From an uncultured Coriobacteriaceae bacterium (GTDB taxonomy: Bacteria; Actinomycetota; Coriobacteriia; Coriobacteriales; Eggerthellaceae), in the NCBI GenBank assembly GCA_902788545.1, contig CADAKR010000002.1, forward strand, positions 1-38,350: a stretch of DNA of 38,350 bases. The letters are read 5' to 3'. A model generated the notes under the pieces. That model made no database searches. It saw nothing but the letters and a program-made list of their open reading frames with translations, and had not been told where the DNA came from. Both the position numbers and the translations under genes were made by a program. How positions within the stretch are numbered: the stretch's first letter is position 1; each line of letters starts with the position of its first letter. Positions 1-6,166 of this stretch are shown piece by piece.

Positions 1-129
1 CAGGCTGGAACGCGTGCAACGAAGGCGCCTTCGACGGGCGACCCCTTGGCGATGCCTTTCGCGCTTGCCGCAATGTTTGCAGCATTGGCAATTGCCCCGT
101 CCGTCATCGCCCTGAGGCGCAGGGGATAG
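1..129 (+). CDS. C-terminal end of a cell-surface protein (partial)
   Basis: An open frame runs from the first base to a TAG at 127-129, giving 43 codons with no start in the window. The peptide ends with a short polar stretch containing STGD, then about 22 hydrophobic residues (PLAMPFALAAMFAALAIAP and onward) and the basic tail RRRG. This is the layout of a C-terminal cell-wall sorting signal: sortase motif, membrane span, positive tail. The motif here reads APSTGD rather than a clean LPXTG, so sortase processing is inferred. The rest of the protein lies outside the window, so its role cannot be judged. It is one of only three plus-strand genes seen, and a large hairpin follows at 156-200. 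A simple C-terminal membrane anchor is the alternative reading. Confidence 0.6.
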   Translation, partial: QAGTRATKAPSTGDPLAMPFALAAMFAALAIAPSVIALRRRG

Positions 130-155
130 ACGCCCGGCCCGAAGAGGATTGATGG

Positions 156-200
156 GAAATGCAGCGGACGTGCCACCGGCACGTCCGCTTGACGCATTTC
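156..200 (+). terminator. Large hairpin downstream of the surface-protein gene
   Basis: AGCGGACGTGCC (163-174) pairs perfectly with GGCACGTCCGCT (178-189) across a 3-base loop. After a 4-base bulge (190-193) the stem continues with GAAATGC (156-162) against GCATTTC (194-200). It starts 26 bases after the stop codon of the plus-strand gene, which fits a terminator, but there is no clean T tract after it. It could instead be part of a structured RNA that also includes the tRNA-like pieces that follow. Confidence 0.45.
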
Positions 201-350
201 GACCTCATCGGTTCGAATCCCCCGCGGCAGCTCCGGACATGGTGCTTACGACGCGGTTCAGCGGTAGACGCGGGCCTCGCCTTCGGCTCGGCCACGAACA
301 GCCCACTGGGCTGTTCGGCCCTCTCGGGGTTCAAGTCCCCGGGCGACCCC
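201..350 (+). other. tRNA-like fragments and a second hairpin, no gene
   Basis: No convincing coding region. Positions 325-341 form a perfect T-arm: stem CGGGG, loop TTCAAGT, stem CCCCG. A D-arm-like segment with GGTTCAGCGGTAG lies at 255-267. Between them is a 10-bp perfect hairpin, CGAACAGCCC (295-304) against GGGCTGTTCG (308-317). A weaker T-arm-like GGTTCGAAT is at 210-218. No 5' segment pairs properly with the acceptor-like GGCGACC after the T-arm, no sensible anticodon loop can be drawn, and there is no CCA end. I read this as decayed or fragmentary tRNA sequence, not a working tRNA; an unknown structured RNA is possible. Confidence 0.35.
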
Positions 351-353
351 TGG

Positions 354-382
354 AAAAGCAACAGCCCCGTGGCTGGGGCTGT
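354..382 (-). terminator. Terminator after tRNA-Phe
   Basis: ACAGCCCC (361-368) and GGGGCTGT (375-382) form an 8-bp stem with a 6-base loop. On the minus strand the stem is followed by TTGCTTTTCC. It begins 9 bases beyond the CCA end of the tRNA, as expected for an intrinsic terminator. Confidence 0.7.
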
Positions 383-390
383 GGTGTTCA

Positions 391-466
391 TGGTGGTCAG
401 GGAGGGACTTGAACCCCCGGCACGGGGATTTTCAGTCCCCTGCTCTACCAACTGAGCTACCTGACC
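391..466 (-). tRNA. tRNA-Phe (anticodon GAA)
   Basis: Read on the minus strand, 466-460 is GGTCAGG and pairs perfectly with CCTGACC near the 3' end, followed by discriminator A and an encoded CCA, for a total of 76 nt. The D-arm contains AGCTCAGTTGGTAGAGC. The anticodon stem GGGGA/TCCCC closes a loop holding GAA. The T-arm is CGGGGGTTCAAGTCCCTC-like. All cloverleaf parts are in order, so this is a functional phenylalanine tRNA. It is a single gene with its own promoter and terminator. Confidence 0.96.
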
Positions 467-487
467 GGTTGTGTGGCGCGAAAAGAT

Positions 488-516
488 ATTCTAGCGGTAC
501 CGTTTCAGCGGGTCAA
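488..516 (-). promoter_or_regulatory. Sigma-70 promoter for tRNA-Phe
   Basis: On the minus strand, TTGACC (516-511) and TAGAAT (493-488) are separated by exactly 17 bases. The tRNA starts 22 bases after the -10 box, so the expected transcript starts about 15 bases before the mature 5' end. Confidence 0.8.
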
Positions 517-569
517 GGCGTATTCACGATTAATTCGAACTGTTTGCACACGCGATCGTCCGCATCGGA

Positions 570-1625
570 TTAGATGCTGTTCATCTGGGCGACCGTGGTT
601 GCGTACCATTCCTCCCAGTTGCCGGGGCAATACGACTGCGCTCCGCCCTCGCTTATGGTGTAGCCGTATCCTCTGGCCAGGCCTTTCACGTGAGCGTTGA
701 TGGCCTCTTCCCACGAGCCCCATTCGGAGGCCAACCCATACGGGTCCGAGTCGGCAGCGCCCCAGCCCCACGCATTGTAGGGACGTATGCAGATTCGGCC
801 CTTGCTGCTTTCGATGTTCGAGATGGCGGGCGAGAAACGCGGGTCGACGTGGTTGGCCCATGCGGCTTTCGCGAACGTCTTGCCCTGGCCCGCGAGCGGC
901 GCTCCCGTGAAATACGCGTCGATGCGGGGCGCCCACACTTCGATGAACTTCTCCTCGCCAGCACCCCAATCTGCACCGTCGGGCATGAGGTGCGCGTTCG
1001 CCACCAGGTCAGCCTTGCGCTGCGCTTCGTCGCGCGCGGCCGTTGCCTGCTCCAGGTTGGCGGAGAGTGCCTCAAGTCGCTTTTCGACGGACGAATGCTC
1101 GAACTCGATCATCTTCTTCTTCAGCCCGAGGGCCTTCACCTCGTTGCGGCTTGTTCGCAACGCGCCCAGGTCGACTTCGGCGATGCGCTCGACATACGCC
1201 ACCTGCTCTACGAGCTCGTTGAAATCGGGTGCCGCGAGCACCGCGTCGACGAGCCCCGCCCCGTGCCTTTGCGTCTTGTAGCGCTCGACGACCGCGCTGT
1301 CCGCGAGGGCTTGGGCGGAGGCGAGCTTCTCCTCGGCCGCGGAAAGCTGCTTTCCCGTCGATTCGCGGCGTGCATCGAGGTCGACGAGCCGGGCTTGGGC
1401 TTCGTCGCGTTTCCCGGTTAGTTCCTGGACGAGATTTTTGAGCTCCTCGAGCGACAGCGACGAGTAATCGGGCTTCTCGGCTGCGGCGCTTGCTGCGGCC
1501 GAGCTTTTGGAAGCGTCGTCGGCGAAGGCGGCGCTTGTCGACAACCCGCAGCTTGCGCACAGCAAGACGGCCGCAAAGGCGATGCCCGCCAATGCGCGGC
1601 ACACGCGGGGGTTATTCAACCGCAT
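570..1625 (-). CDS. Secreted coiled-coil protein with lysozyme-like C-terminal domain
   Basis: A 351-residue protein. An N-terminal signal peptide (hydrophobic GIAFAAVLLCASCG, likely cleavage after AFA) is followed by an Ala/Ser linker and a long coiled coil (about residues 55-215) like those of PcsB/CwlO/EnvC-type wall hydrolases. The C-terminal ~120 residues carry SNIESSKG, YNAWGWG and YCPGNWEEWY, which look like a small lysozyme/glucosaminidase fold, with Glu of NIES the likely acid; this is inference from the pattern. The frame can be opened at a TTG at 1646, but that would overlap the upstream gene, so ATG at 1625 is preferred; it lies 13 bases after the upstream stop. Expected role: peptidoglycan cleavage outside the membrane. 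Confidence 0.8.
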   Translation of the reverse strand: MRLNNPRVCRALAGIAFAAVLLCASCGLSTSAAFADDASKSSAAASAAAEKPDYSSLSLEELKNLVQELTGKRDEAQARLVDLDARRESTGKQLSAAEEKLASAQALADSAVVERYKTQRHGAGLVDAVLAAPDFNELVEQVAYVERIAEVDLGALRTSRNEVKALGLKKKMIEFEHSSVEKRLEALSANLEQATAARDEAQRKADLVANAHLMPDGADWGAGEEKFIEVWAPRIDAYFTGAPLAGQGKTFAKAAWANHVDPRFSPAISNIESSKGRICIRPYNAWGWGAADSDPYGLASEWGSWEEAINAHVKGLARGYGYTISEGGAQSYCPGNWEEWYATTVAQMNSI

Positions 1626-1638
1626 TATGTCTTCGGCT

Positions 1639-2952
1639 TTATCCAAACAGCAGCTCGCGCTCTTCGCCAGGCAGGGCGGCGCGAGCCTGATCGCGCAGAT
1701 TGTTCACGCCGATGAAGAACTGGCGCATCATGGCGACGACCAGGTAGCGGCCTTTCGGCGTCAGCGTCAGCTCTTCCTGCGTGTCGGTGGCGAATGCGCC
1801 GGCCAGCTTCATGAACGCCATTTCCGCGGGCAGGCCGTTTTCGACCGTCATCCCGAAATCGCGTTCCCACTGCAGCTTGTCGAGGCGCAAGCCGAACAGC
1901 TGCATGAGGAAACGGTAGCGCATGCGGTCGTGGATGTTGAAGTCGGTGCGTCCCATGATGGACATGCGGCCGGCTTCGATGGCCTCGCCGTATTCGCGCA
2001 GGCTGAACGTGTTGACGTACAGGCTGCTGCCAAGGTACGTGATGCCGCCGCTGCCGATGGCGGGATATTCCTCGTACTGCACGACGTACTCGTCGATCAT
2101 GTCGCCGCCCGACGTCTCGCCGGAATTGTAGTCGAACCGATTGTACGTCCAGGCGCTGCTGTGCGTGAACAGGGGCTTGTCGCCGCCGGCCAGCAGGTCG
2201 TCGATGATCTCGTAGAAGCGCTGTTCGCGGTCATAATCTACCGCACCCACCGTGCGCGCGAGCGAGCGCTCGACGCTGGGGCTTGCCATGAGCGGGTAGA
2301 ACGTCGTCTGAGTGCAGCCCGATTCGACGATGCGCTCGATATCGTGGATGAGCATGTCCTCGGTCTGCGCCGGGAAGTTGAAAATCATGTCGGCGTTCAT
2401 CGACACGAAGTACGGCGTGGCCAGCTGGATCCGCTTCACGATGTCGTCGGCGCAGCCGTACTTGTCGTAGCGGTCCATCTGCTTCAGCAGGCCGTCGTCG
2501 AAGCTCTGCACGCCGACCGACAGGCGCTGCACGCGCCCTTCCAGCTTCTCCAGGATTTCGGGGATCAGGTGGTTCGGGTTGGTCTCGCTGCTGACTTCCT
2601 TGATGCTGAACAGGTCGCGCGCCTGGTCGATGGTGGCGCACAGCTCGTCGATCATGATGGTGGGCGTGCCGCCGCCGACGTAGACGCTGTCGAAGTCGTA
2701 GCCGAGATCGGCCAGCATGCGCATTTCCTTGCGCAGCGATTCGAAGTACGGCACCGCGCGTTTCTCGCTAAACGGGAAGCGGTTGAACGAGCAGTACGGG
2801 CACAGCTTCTGGCAGAACGGCACGTGCATGTACAGCATGTACTTCTGCCCCGGCTTGGGGCCGGGCACATGCGTGTCGGTCGTGCGGTTGATCTTCAGGT
2901 AATTCTTCGACGTCTCGCGCACGGCGAGTGAAATCAGTCGTTCAGATAGCAT
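1639..2952 (-). CDS. HemN/HemW-type radical SAM protein
   Basis: A 437-residue radical SAM enzyme. The [4Fe-4S]/SAM motif is C47-x3-C51-x2-C54 within MHVPFCQKLCPYC, followed by GGGTPT and VQSFDDG, all typical of the coproporphyrinogen dehydrogenase (HemN) superfamily. The family includes the oxygen-independent coproporphyrinogen oxidase, the heme chaperone HemW and anaerobilin synthases (ChuW/HutW), which open heme under anaerobic conditions. The length is more like HemN/ChuW than the shorter HemW. No other heme gene is nearby, so the precise reaction is open. The ATG lies 3 bases after the purD stop, suggesting translational coupling. Confidence 0.85.
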   Translation of the reverse strand: MLSERLISLAVRETSKNYLKINRTTDTHVPGPKPGQKYMLYMHVPFCQKLCPYCSFNRFPFSEKRAVPYFESLRKEMRMLADLGYDFDSVYVGGGTPTIMIDELCATIDQARDLFSIKEVSSETNPNHLIPEILEKLEGRVQRLSVGVQSFDDGLLKQMDRYDKYGCADDIVKRIQLATPYFVSMNADMIFNFPAQTEDMLIHDIERIVESGCTQTTFYPLMASPSVERSLARTVGAVDYDREQRFYEIIDDLLAGGDKPLFTHSSAWTYNRFDYNSGETSGGDMIDEYVVQYEEYPAIGSGGITYLGSSLYVNTFSLREYGEAIEAGRMSIMGRTDFNIHDRMRYRFLMQLFGLRLDKLQWERDFGMTVENGLPAEMAFMKLAGAFATDTQEELTLTPKGRYLVVAMMRQFFIGVNNLRDQARAALPGEERELLFG

Positions 2953-2955
2953 CTG

Positions 2956-4176
2956 CTACTCCCAGGATTGGCGACCGTTGATGGCACGCAGGCCAATGTC
3001 AGTGCGGTTCTGCTTGCCCTCGAACTGGATGAGGTCGCACGCCTTGTAGGCCAGTTCGCGCGCGGCTTGGATGGCGGTGCCGGCGTGGTAGACCTTCACG
3101 TCCTCGAGCGCGTCGGCAGCATCGATGCCCGTGATGACCTTGCCCTTCTCGTAGGCGCGCGGGTAGCCCTGGCTGGCCAGCACCACGGTGACGGCCCACT
3201 TGTCGGCCCACTGCAGGCTGATGTCGTCGGGGCGCCCCTCGGCCACGGCCAGCATGACGTCGACGAGGTCCGATTCCAGGCGCGGCAGGACGACCTGCGT
3301 TTCCGGATCGCCGAAGCGCGCGTTGTATTCCAGCAGCTTGGGGCCTTGCGGCGTCAGCATGAAACCGCCGTACAACACGCCGCGGTAGTCGTGGTCGAAT
3401 TCTTCCGCCGTCGCGGCCGCGGCCTGCGCCATGACTTCTTCCATGCGCGCGAGCTCTTCGTCGGTCACGATGGGCACGGGGCTGTACGCGCCCATGCCGC
3501 CAGTGTTGGGGCCTTCGTCGCCGTCGTAGGCGCGCTTGTGGTCCTGGCTGGGGGCCATGCAGTACGCCTTGCCCGCGCTGACGAACGCCAGCATCGAGCA
3601 CTCGGGGCCGGTCAGGCACTCCTCGACGACCACGGTGTTGCCCGCATCGCCGAACGCGCCGGCAAAGCATTCGCGCACGGCGTCATGCGCCTCGTCGGCG
3701 GTTTGCGCCACGACGACGCCCTTGCCCGCCGCCAGACCGTCGGCCTTCACGACGATGGGCGCGCCCTTCTCGTCGATGTAGTCGTGCGCGGCCTGCTCGT
3801 TGTCGGTCGAGAGGTACTCGGCCGTGGGCAGGTTGTTGCGCATCATGAATTCCTTGCAGAAGGTCTTGCTGCCTTCCAGCTGGGCGCCCTGCGCGTCGGG
3901 GCCGAACACGGGGATGCCGGCTGCGCGCAGCACGTCGGCCACGCCCGCCACGAGCGGCGCCTCCGGACCGATGGCAACCAGGCCGATCTCGTGCGCTTGG
4001 ACGAACTCGAGGACCGCCTCGCCGTCCTCGGCGTTGAGGCCGGCGACGTTTTCGGCGAACCCGGCCGTGCCGCCGTTGCCTGGCGCCACGTACAGCTTCT
4101 CGCATTTCGGCGACTTGTTCAGGGCCCATGCGATTGCATGCTCGCGGCCTCCGCCGCCCAAAACCAGGATGTTCAT
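2956..4176 (-). CDS. purD: Phosphoribosylamine-glycine ligase
   Basis: A 406-residue ATP-grasp enzyme that joins glycine to 5-phosphoribosylamine with ATP, the second step of de novo purine synthesis, in the cytoplasm. It opens with MNILVLGGGGREHA, the family's nucleotide-binding start, and has the central VVKADGLAAGKGVVVA and later EYNARFGDPETQ motifs of GARS. Length is normal for PurD. The frame extends 18 bases further upstream, but ATG at 4176 has an AAAGGA ribosome site at the right distance. It follows purA on the same strand, separated by 73 bases containing a 46-bp palindromic element. Confidence 0.97.
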   Translation of the reverse strand: MNILVLGGGGREHAIAWALNKSPKCEKLYVAPGNGGTAGFAENVAGLNAEDGEAVLEFVQAHEIGLVAIGPEAPLVAGVADVLRAAGIPVFGPDAQGAQLEGSKTFCKEFMMRNNLPTAEYLSTDNEQAAHDYIDEKGAPIVVKADGLAAGKGVVVAQTADEAHDAVRECFAGAFGDAGNTVVVEECLTGPECSMLAFVSAGKAYCMAPSQDHKRAYDGDEGPNTGGMGAYSPVPIVTDEELARMEEVMAQAAAATAEEFDHDYRGVLYGGFMLTPQGPKLLEYNARFGDPETQVVLPRLESDLVDVMLAVAEGRPDDISLQWADKWAVTVVLASQGYPRAYEKGKVITGIDAADALEDVKVYHAGTAIQAARELAYKACDLIQFEGKQNRTDIGLRAINGRQSWE

Positions 4177-4195
4177 GCTGCGGTCCTTTCTCATT

Positions 4196-4241
4196 GGACG
4201 TTTGCCTCTGGGGCGGACGTCTGCCTCTGAGGCAAACGTCC
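4196..4241. repeat. 46-bp palindromic element, copy A
   Basis: GGACGTTTGCCTC (4196-4208) is an exact inverted match of GAGGCAAACGTCC (4229-4241), with a 20-base centre that itself contains GGACGTCTGCC. It fills the gap between purA and purD. A close relative with the same arm length and spacing is at 25036-25081. Confidence 0.85.
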
Positions 4242-4249
4242 AGGTTTTG

Positions 4250-5572
4250 CTAATCTTCTTCGCGATACCAATCGCGGACGATGGTCTGATCTCGGTCGGG
4301 GCCGACCGAGACGAAGCTGATGCGCGCGTTCGTGATCTCTTCCAGATGCTTCACGTATGCCTGCGCGTTGGCGGGCAGCTCGTCGAATGAGCGGCATTCC
4401 GAGATGTCCTCACCCTTCCAGCCGGGCAGTTCCTCGTAAATCGGCTTGGCGTGGAACAGCACGCTTTGCTGCATCGGGAAGTAGTCGTAGCGCTTGCCGT
4501 CGCATTCGTAGGCGATGCACACCTTGATGGTGTCGAACGCAGACAGCACATCGAGCTTCGTCAGCGCGATGTCGGTAAGCCCGTTTACTTCCACGGCATA
4601 GCGGCCGATGACGGCGTCGAACCAACCGCAACGGCGCTTGCGCCCGGTGGTCACGCCGTACTCGTGGCCTTCGGCGCACAGCTTCTCGCCGATCTCGGCT
4701 TCCTCGCCCACGCCGCCGTCTTCGGGGAAGCGCTGCTCGGTCGGGAAGGGGCCGGCGCCCACGCGCGTGACGTACGCCTTCTGGATGCCGAGCACGCGGT
4801 TGATGGCCTTGGGGCCCACGCCCGTGCCGGTGGCGGCGCCGCCCGCGCAACACGGCGACGACGTGACGAACGGGTAGGTGCCGTGGTCGATGTCGAGCAG
4901 CGTGCCTTGCGCGCCTTCGAACAGGATGGACTTGCCGTCGCGCAGCGCCTGGTTCAGCAGCTGCGTGGTCTCGGCCATGAACGGCTTCAGGATCTTCGCG
5001 TAGGGCAGGTACTCTTCGCAGATTTCCTCGACCGAATACGTGTGCAGGCCGTACACCTTTTCCAGGATGAGGTTCTTCTGCGCCAGCGCCGTCTTCAGCT
5101 TCAGGCGGAAGATGCGCTCGTCCATGAGGTCCTGGACGCGGATGCCCTTGCGGCCGGCTTTGTCCTGATAGCAGGGGCCGATGCCGCGCTTGGTGGTGCC
5201 GATTTGGTTTTCGCCGAGGCGCTTTTCGTCGGCGCCGTCGAGGTCTTTGTGGTACGGCATGATAACGTGGGCGTCGCAGCTGATTTTCAGGTTGTCGCAA
5301 CTGATGCCCTCGGCCTGCAGCATGGCCATTTCCTTGACCAGCACGCCCGGGTCGATGACGACGCCATTGCCGATGACCGGCGTCTTGTCGGGATACATGA
5401 CGCCCGACGGCATGAGGTGAAGCGCGAGCTTCGTGCCGCCGTGGATGACCGTGTGACCTGCGTTGTTGCCGCCTTGGTAACGGACGACGTAATCGTAATC
5501 GCGGGCGATGAGGTCAGTGACCTTGCCCTTGCCCTCGTCGCCCCATTGGGCGCCGACCAGCACCGTGTTCAT
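4250..5572 (-). CDS. purA: Adenylosuccinate synthetase
   Basis: A 440-residue enzyme that condenses IMP and aspartate using GTP to make adenylosuccinate, the first committed step to AMP. The N-terminus [17 protein letters not shown] carries the GDEGKGK phosphate loop with the catalytic Asp. [15 protein letters not shown] and [10 protein letters not shown] are further family motifs. ATG at 5572 is preceded by AGGAGG at good spacing; a longer frame start at 5599 has no such support. It is probably first in a purA-purD-radical SAM-hydrolase transcript, with a TATAAT box just upstream. Length matches the family. Confidence 0.98.
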   Translation of the reverse strand: MNTVLVGAQWGDEGKGKVTDLIARDYDYVVRYQGGNNAGHTVIHGGTKLALHLMPSGVMYPDKTPVIGNGVVIDPGVLVKEMAMLQAEGISCDNLKISCDAHVIMPYHKDLDGADEKRLGENQIGTTKRGIGPCYQDKAGRKGIRVQDLMDERIFRLKLKTALAQKNLILEKVYGLHTYSVEEICEEYLPYAKILKPFMAETTQLLNQALRDGKSILFEGAQGTLLDIDHGTYPFVTSSPCCAGGAATGTGVGPKAINRVLGIQKAYVTRVGAGPFPTEQRFPEDGGVGEEAEIGEKLCAEGHEYGVTTGRKRRCGWFDAVIGRYAVEVNGLTDIALTKLDVLSAFDTIKVCIAYECDGKRYDYFPMQQSVLFHAKPIYEELPGWKGEDISECRSFDELPANAQAYVKHLEEITNARISFVSVGPDRDQTIVRDWYREED

Positions 5573-5604
5573 TGATTGCCTCCTACTGTTTGCTTGCATG
5601 GTTG

Positions 5605-5610
5605 ATTATA
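5605..5610 (-). promoter_or_regulatory. Probable -10 box for purA
   Basis: TATAAT on the minus strand within TTATATAATC, about 33 bases before the purA start codon. No good -35 box is seen at 17 bases (the best match is weak), so an activator or an upstream TTA extension may compensate. Confidence 0.5.
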
Positions 5611-5632
5611 TAAGCAGCGAAGCGCGTTCACC

Positions 5633-5943
5633 CGTACATCAAGGCGATATCCCAGCAATGCCATGTTTTCACGCTGGAACGAGCCCCAGCGCTCGGGCCT
5701 TATGCGAAGGCGGCCGCGCATGGCCGGGCCGTTCTTGGGCGAGACGGGGCCTTCGCCGTACATTAAGCTCAATTTCTAGCATCCCCGTTATTTCATGTTA
5801 GAAATCAGCCTTGATGTACGAGTATTTGCGAAAGAATCCGTACAAGTACGGCGTTTTCTAGCAAAACGGGGCGTTTGGTCGTACATCAAGGCGAATTTCC
5901 AACACGAAAAACTAGCACTGCTGGAATATCGCCTTAATGTACG
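5633..5943. repeat. Cluster of CGTACAT...ATGTACG palindromic repeats
   Basis: Three related units lie upstream of purA. Unit 2 (5757-5820) and unit 3 (5880-5943) are each 64 bp and begin CGTACAT and end ATGTACG. Their imperfect arms (unit 3: CGTACATCAAGGCGAATTTC against the complement of GGAATATCGCCTTAATGTACG, less one base) fold back with about 16-20 loop bases. Unit 1 (from 5633) has the same left arm, CGTACATCAAGGCGATATCC, and an inner GCTGGAA but lacks the outer right arm. No coding region is supported here. The pattern fits a small mobile palindromic repeat of REP or MITE type. It is not a CRISPR: units are inverted repeats without uniform spacers. Confidence 0.75.
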
Positions 5944-6085
5944 GGTTGCGGGCGCGAAGGACCCGCGGATTGCGGGTCGTTCCTCTACACGCTTCTGCGC
6001 GGGGGACGGGATGAGGCAATCGCGCTTGGCAATGAGTGGGCGGACGCCAGTGCATCGCCCTCGCGCAGGCGATGGATGCGAAGCG
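5944..6085. other. Non-coding stretch between repeat cluster and heptamer repeat
   Basis: No credible gene. Two small hairpins are visible: GACCCGC (5960-5966) against GCGGGTC (5972-5978), and CATCGCC against GGCGATG around 6053-6074. Either could serve as a terminator for the minus-strand gene at 6167, though neither has a T tract. Confidence 0.4.
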
Positions 6086-6162
6086 CCTGTGGCCTGTGGC
6101 CTGTGGCTTGTGGCTTGTGACCTGCGGGTTGTGACCTGTGGGTTGCGGCCTGCGGGGGGTTG
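6086..6162. repeat. Heptamer tandem repeat
   Basis: Eleven consecutive 7-base units in exact register: CCTGTGG three times, then CTTGTGG, CTTGTGA, CCTGCGG, GTTGTGA, CCTGTGG, GTTGCGG, CCTGCGG and a diverged GGGGTTG. It ends four bases before the stop codon of the nuclease/coiled-coil gene at 6167. Confidence 0.85.
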
Positions 6163-6166
6163 CAGC

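Noticed and set aside
241-350. A tRNA with a long variable arm
   Set aside because: The acceptor does not pair, no proper anticodon loop exists and there is no CCA end, despite a perfect T-arm.
4177-4249. Purine-sensing riboswitch between purA and purD
   Set aside because: The gap holds only the 46-bp palindrome, which recurs at an unrelated locus and has no purine aptamer core.
5633-5943. Possible CRISPR array
   Set aside because: Units are inverted repeats with only about three copies, differing middles and irregular spacing; no cas genes.
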